The notes beneath the pieces are model-generated. The model was not told the origin of the DNA. It made no database searches and worked only from the letters and a program-made list of their open reading frames with translations. Below are positions 11,501-18,600 of a stretch of 32,956 nt of DNA, in pieces (position 1 is the stretch's first letter; every line of letters begins with the position of its first letter). This stretch comes from Tubiluchus corallicola (Eukaryota; Priapulida; Priapulimorpha; Priapulimorphida; Tubiluchidae), in NCBI GenBank assembly GCA_030141605.1, contig JAQGDQ010000938.1, forward strand, positions 46,087-79,042. Direction: 5' to 3'. A program made the translations under genes and the position numbers.

Positions 11501-14500
11501 ACTTCCCAATTTTGTTAAGTCGTAATTAAATGCTGAAATGTTGGCAGCATAAATTTTTATTGACCTAGATAGCTTTTTGTGTAAATTTTAGAAAATGTTA
11601 CTGCCTAAAATTTTTACTGTCTCAATTTTTTACTGTCTTCATGTAGTTTTAATTTTTCTTGTACCAATACCTCTGGTGGCATCCAAAAGATTTTAAGAAG
11701 TACATATTATTACCATGTTATCGCTCATATACATTATGTTTGATATCGGTTTACGAGCTTTAAGCTCATGTTTCTACAAATATGTACTGTTTATATCATA
11801 CCAATGAAAATAAATATTATCTTATCTTATCTTATCTTATCTTATCTTATCTTATCTTATCTTATCTTATCTTATCTTATCGTACCTTACCTTACCTTAT
11901 CTTATCTTATCTTATCTTACCTTACCTTACCTTACCTTACCTTACCTTACCTTACCTTACCTTACCTTACCTTACCTTACCTTACCTTACCTTACCTTAC
12001 CTTACCTTACCTTACCTTACCTTACCTTACCTTACCTTACCTTACCTTATCTTATCTTATCTTAATAAAACTTAACACTTGGTGTTTCATCAATTTTAAG
12101 AATTCATCAATATTACATCATAAAGTAAAACCTCCGTCAACTACAACAGCCTAAATTTTGACATTTAGTACATAAGCAACAACACCAGCATAATGTTCAT
12201 TTTCAAAATCTCATTGACAAAAACATACAATGAGTCGCGTTGAAATTGTTAGCATTTTCCGATTTTGCAAACTATCTAAGTGAGAAGCTGATTCAAAAAA
12301 AGTTGGCAGTGTGCCAATGAGTTACAACGTACCTGCAATGGTCCCAAATGTTGTTGAATTTGGAACATGTAGAAAGCTTTAAAGAATGCCTGAACAGTAG
12401 ATAATGCAAAGAACGCTTCTCCAATTAAAGCTGGATCGTACCTGTAATAACAAAAGCTCATCAAAAATATTATGGCAATTAATGATATGAAAAATCGATG
12501 AATTTTGATCCGAATGTTCCAGACGACAATTTGTACTGGAGAACGTTAAGAGAAATGCATTACAATAACAGCTTAATAAAAACTGATTTCTAGCATTACT
12601 GTCTTTCGTAATAAAAAACCTTCCCAATTTCAATATTAAATACTGTTCCTATACTGCAAAATAGGCTGAGAAATAATCAACTAAAGTTCTCAAAACACCG
12701 TCATATCTGTCTTGAAAGGCCTCAGTAAAAAGAACTGTGGAAAACGCTTAAATTTACCACTCTAAACATAAAATCGAGCCGAAGCGGTTTCAGCGTCATG
12801 TCGAAAACCCTTAATTTTATTACGATGAATAATTGATTTTTATTCTGCGAAAATATTTTATCTGATTTTAACAATTTAATTGAACGTTTTTAACTTTATG
12901 TAAAGTTTGAATTTTGTAAAAATAGGCAGGAGAGCAAAACTTGGGCGACTGAATGCCCCGAATTCACTTACTTTCGCATTTTCGATGCAAAGAAATACTT
13001 AATTGAGTTTAATTTGTAGCAATTTTCTAAATGTTTGTACTTTTGCTTTTAAATCGAAAACAAGAACAAGTTTAATAAAATATGCGCATAATTATTGATG
13101 AATATTACATTTTCACAATGACGATGAAACAAGAGTAATTAGTACGTGTTTAGTGATAAAGGTTTACTGGTCTATTATAAGAGACCTATTTTAGTAAAGA
13201 AAAAAATGACAATATGACTAAATTACGACATGATTACATTTTAAGTCTAATACAAAAAGACTACACATACCTATGATACTGTGTTCATGGTCATCCTCAA
13301 TAATGAGCAAATGAGCAACGTAGCGATGGTCAGCGCTATGTGACTCCTGGCTAGCTAGGCCTTTGGCACAGAATTACTATATATAGATCTATTAAAGAAG
13401 CCTAATACAGCTCATTACATGGCCAGTTTGGCACGGTGCCAACTATACTATGAACTTTAATGACAATTACGTGGGTAATTGATGAAGATGATTATGTTTG
13501 CTTTCAAGAACCAGTTTGCAAGGACAAATCCATGCAAACGAGTAAAAAACACTTTAACTCGAGGTAAGCCAACAAGAACTAAGAGTGAGCGAAATTCGGT
13601 AAATGTTATCAAACCACACTCTGCTTGCTGTACCGTGACTTAAACTCTCAAATGTTAGTGAAATAAGCTGTCGACTTACTCATGCCAGTACTTTCGTTCA
13701 AGCAGTTGATTGCCATGCCATTTTACATCTAGGTATGACCACAGCCACATTAAAAAATTAGCTAGAAAGCAAGTAGTCATAGTCACTTCATACCTAGAAA
13801 CAGTAAATCGTGAAAAATTCATCCCATTACCAGGGGGCGGGGCTGGATATAAAACATTCCTGTCAGTTTATAATATCTAATTTTACATAATTCCCCTATC
13901 ATCACAAAAACAATAAAGTATTAATTGTTGTTGGCATTCTTCTGTCTCGGAAGACAATGGAGTGTGCGCCAAGAGAGTCAGTTATTGATCACATTGACGG
14001 AGCCACAGCGTCCGATCCTTGAACCACTTGGAGTGGCGCATACCTGGGCAAGGTGTATGGAGATCCCGAGTTGCCCAGACAACAGGAACCCCCTCTCTTC
14101 CTCACTGGTGTAGTCCAAAGGAAAGCGGAGCGATACGTTTGGCACCAGGTTGGCTGCAGGAGCTGCTGGAGTCAGTGAGGATGCTGCACTGGTCTGTCTT
14201 CGGGGCTCCACTCCTGATTTGGAAGGTTTACTCCTCTACACATGGTCACTTGACCTCCTCCACCCTCTAGCCGTTGGCTGCTTGTGCAGCTCCTTCGCCT
14301 TGTGTCGAGATACAGTGTGGGCATCCCGCAAGCCTACTGCACCTGGTATTCCTAGGTGGTCACCCATCCAAAAACTAACCAGGCTCTAAGTTGCTTAACT
14401 TTGATGATCAGACGAGGACCGGTGTTTTCAACGTGATATGGCCGTAAAGTATGCCGATAATCGATAAAATGCAAAATGTCCCAAGAAATGTAGCTAAAGA

Positions 14501-15596
14501 TCAAAAGGTACCAAATTCAAATTCAAATTCAACACATATTTGTTCCGTCTTTATTTTTTTAAAGAATCCATGAATTATGTAAGCTTTGCAAGTAGTTTTG
14601 AAACTTTACAACCCTGCTAGCATGAGCGAATATGCCTCAACACACATGCTGAGTGAGGAGAATAGTTAATTGGTAATCGAATAGCTGCAAAGTTAAGCAA
14701 CTCCAATCTTGGTAAGCAAATGGATGAGTGAGCAGGAAAATCATACGGTTGATTTCATTTGCTACATATTATTTTTGGCTGTTTATGTTACTGAAGAAGG
14801 AAACATGGATAACGGATAACTAAGACATATTTACTGGTTCAGTATGATCTAATATGAGAAGCCAACTTTTTTTGTAATCTCGCATTATTTCAATTTATTT
14901 CGAATACATTATTATTATTATTATATTATATTCTTGATATTATTTATATCATTATATATTATATAATATTATTATATTATTCTATTTATATTATTTTTGA
15001 ACTTGCATGCATTCATTAAAGCATTGTCGAAGATTAAGAGATATTTCAGGGGGAATACAGCAGTTAGCTAAAATACAGTTTCCAACTTGTGCAATTCAAC
15101 GTGCAGTGAAAGCTTCATGAATGCTTAATCTTTGCAGGTCCAGATAAAAAATATTTCTAGATTTGAATACATTGTCAGTTTTGGGAGTAAAGGAGTCTCT
15201 TTCGAGGCACTTCAATGGATACAGAATTTAGAAACTAATCCTTTCAAAAATGAGTTAAACAAGGAAGCTGTATCTATAAAACCTACTTTGAAAAATTTTT
15301 CAATGCACGAAAAAAATGTTAGCACAATTTCCGGCTTAATTAAAAACAAGGCACTTGACAATTAATGTAGCTTTTTTATTCATTCATTTAACATTCATAT
15401 TTATACTAAAATATTGCAACATACCAGTTCCACATTGATTTAAAATACTTTTTTCTGCCCATATGATACAAGCGCTCCATGTCGTTAAAGATAAAACCGA
15501 ATACCCAGAAAATTAATGGATATTCCAAACCTGCAAATATCATTTAACACACTAAGATTTAATATACAGTTATTTAATACCAAACCAACTTCAAGC

Positions 15597-15628
<32 letters not shown>

Positions 15629-18600
15629 AGCAGTACTGAATACAAACAATACCATAAACAGTGTTTGAACAAAAAAAGTTACCATGTTTACTTCATAAGA
15701 GTTCCATTTGCATAAAACATTCCATTTCATAGAATATATTTAATGTTGCAGGATTGAGAATCTTATGCCATCATGAATTTGCTTATTCACTAATATATGG
15801 CTTGCCCTGCATGGTAAGCATAAAATAATCGAAGTACCGCCTGTCATTCAGTGCACAATAAGACATAACTTATGAAACCGACCAGACGGTTTAGTCTAGT
15901 GGTAATGCGTCTGCTTTCCGTCTGGGAGGTCATGAGTTCGAACTAGCGGCTGGGTCGTACCGAAGACTTTAAAAATGGTGCCTGCTTTGCCCTGCATGAC
16001 GCGTGATATCTAGGGTAATAATAGTCTCTGTTATGTAGTTGTAGGTTGTTATTTACAGTCGGCGATAATAGCTGTTTGAGCTAATCTTAATTGTTGACCC
16101 AAAAGCTGACTTTAAATAAATATTATTATTATTATTATTATTATTATTAGTAATGTGAAAATAGCAACGGCAAGTTATCTTGTCTAAAAGTGATATAAAA
16201 AAAAACAGCTAGTTCTAAAACCCAAGTATAGTGTGATAGTAACTTGAAATCACTAACTTAAATTCAATAGTGACTTTTGGTGAAATTTACTCAACATACC
16301 CGTATCAGGAGGTCCGCGTGAGTAGCCGGTATGATACAACTGAGACTCCAGAAACAGTAAAATCAAGAACATCACATACGATGAAACATTACTGATAAAC
16401 TTGGCTATAGGCGATCGCCAGCCTTTCACGAATTTGTTGCGGGGAGCAATCCAGTACATGACTGCCATCAGCGGTAGAAATAAAACCTGGAAGACGATAA
16501 GATCGAGTTCTGTTAATAAATTACTCGGAGCTCCTGGCACATTGCCAGTTTACAATCTCATAGTACTGTGGCAAATATACAGATCTTTTAAATATAAATG
16601 TGAACATAAAGTCCACCTCAAATTTCAGAGAATTTGCTACAAGGAAACATTCATGCACAAAAATTATGAAAATGACAATACTGCCAAACTACAGCCAACT
16701 AATTGCAGATCTTAATCAACAGAAATATGAATTGTATGAAGTGACATATCAAATTAACCCTTTCATACCCGTTGCATCCCGTGGGATAAGAGAATATTTT
16801 CTGCCTTTAAAATTAATAAAATTTTAAAACTGACAGTTATTTGATCTGTTAATAGTTATTTTGATTTAAGCCAATAACAATAGACTAAAAATAGTGATAA
16901 AATGGCAAACTAGAAAATCTACATAGATTAAAAAAACTGCGCAAGGTACAGCACTTTAGAGACGACTTTGTACAGATCAGCATAGCATGCATACTAAATG
17001 TCTTAAACAAAGATGCACATACTGAACAAAAGTACCAAGCCAAAAAATTTTTTCTTATTAAAAAATAATTTGGGACTGAAAGGGTTATAGTGCAAGAGCA
17101 TCCGATCATTGGTACTGTCAGGGACATGAAAAATTACACAATGGAGGATAGTTTAAAAAAGAGAAAAATTACAACATAATTAGGCAACAGAATTACAGAA
17201 TAACAAAACAAGGGAAAAGCTTTTTTATTCTATAAGTTGAGTACCGTTGTGGGTAAACTTTAACAGTTTTATTTTAGTAAGATAAGCTCAGTATGTGTAG
17301 TACAAGCTGCTATTGCAAAGCAGGTATTACCCAGTTTTGTTCTGCTCTTGTGCAAATGCTGTATCACTGTCACCGTGCTATGTAAAAGAAAGCAAGAACA
17401 AACCACTAGGTTTTACTTGTAAGCAGTTAATCTTATTACATACATGGCCGAAAAATTCAAGGCATATTTATTGAAAAAGATGTGCTTTCAAAAATGGACC
17501 ACACTGTAGCGTAGTACATTAGTTTATGCAACAAGCGCAATTCAAAAAATCTTTTTTGGCAAACAATAGCAGCAGCAATATAAAAAAAAGAAAAAAACAG
17601 CTAAATTAATTACGATAAATGGGTCGCGAATCACAGTGTTTGGCAATATGCTTGACAGAGTGAGAAAACTCTTGCTAAACGAACTCGCAAGAAGGGTAAA
17701 CCTCTCGGACTCTCCAGCCATGACTAGGAAAACTACATGTCAAAACATGAAAATATATGAAGAATACCTGAGGAATGATACGGATTACTTTATGCGTGTA
17801 TGGTAGAGACTTCCAATCTCCCCAGTCGCCTAACCAGCTCATGTAAAGAACTTGTTGACAGTTGGGATGTGCCACAAACTGCAAAAAACATCTACAATTA
17901 CAAACACCATCTCATACAAAATAAAATTACTGAAATTTATATTTCAATAAAGTACTTGTAGAACAGCTGTTAACAACAGTAAATACGATTAAAATTTCAA
18001 TAATATTAAAGAAATTAAATTCTCACCTATAAAGTTCAAATGTCTATATTTTTTAAAATATTCACAAAAAAAACGCGCAATTGCACGCTGATTGACTAAT
18101 TGAGTGCAGAGCTAGGTAATAAATTTAATGATTTAATCTTTTTATAGGCTAACGTATTATCTGATAAATGCATATGTTTATATCACAGTTCCTGATTTGC
18201 AAATGTTATGTGCCGTTTCATTCACAAACCTAGAATTACTCTGATGAGAGTTGAATCTTAATTAGTTCACATAGCACAGCAATGTAAAGACAAGTTTGGG
18301 TATTTCTAAAATCAACAATCAGATAAGAAAAGTTTGTTAATGTAGACCATATTTTACCATTTTCTGCTCAGTATCAAAGGCAATAAGAATACGAGGAAAG
18401 ACGGCTCTCTTGGCACCTTTACCGACCCCTTCGGTTTGATTCAACAGCAGCATAATTTCTTCCGTGGTTCGACACAAGTCCAGCAAATCAGTGGGAAACA
18501 TTTTCAGTTTTTCAGCGAGGTTCAAGTACTCGACCTAAAGATAAAAACCACGTAGTGTAGTTTGTAAATTGGCTACACAATTAAAGCTGTAATGTTTCTT

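Larger units (their letters stand above)
13794..15424 (-). other. TRPC intron 9
   Basis: Contains the 5S-derived element and, further upstream in gene sense, low-complexity ATT/TATA sequence around 14906-14995. A plus-strand open frame of 77 codons (15132-15365) follows an acceptor-like TTTGCAG. I do not recognise its product and consider it probably non-coding. Confidence 0.7.

Noticed and set aside
11768-12154. Plus-strand frames of [10 protein letters not shown] repeats
   Set aside because: They are produced by the (CTTAT/CTTAC) pentanucleotide tract and have no independent coding evidence.
13925-14389. Several overlapping open frames on both strands in the GC-rich block
   Set aside because: They arise from the stop-poor GC-rich body of the 5S-derived element. 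None resembles a protein family.
14329-14449. Functional 5S rRNA gene
   Set aside because: It has no T-run terminator after the 3' end, has changes in conserved helices, and is fused to a GC-rich body.
15132-15365. Plus-strand frame of 77 codons after an acceptor-like TTTGCAG
   Set aside because: No recognised domain or partner exon, and it is antisense inside intron 9. Kept only as a remark.
15884-15961. Functional tRNA gene
   Set aside because: Box A and B are present, but the T-stem and acceptor stem do not pair properly and the sequence runs into a SINE body and (ATT)n tail.
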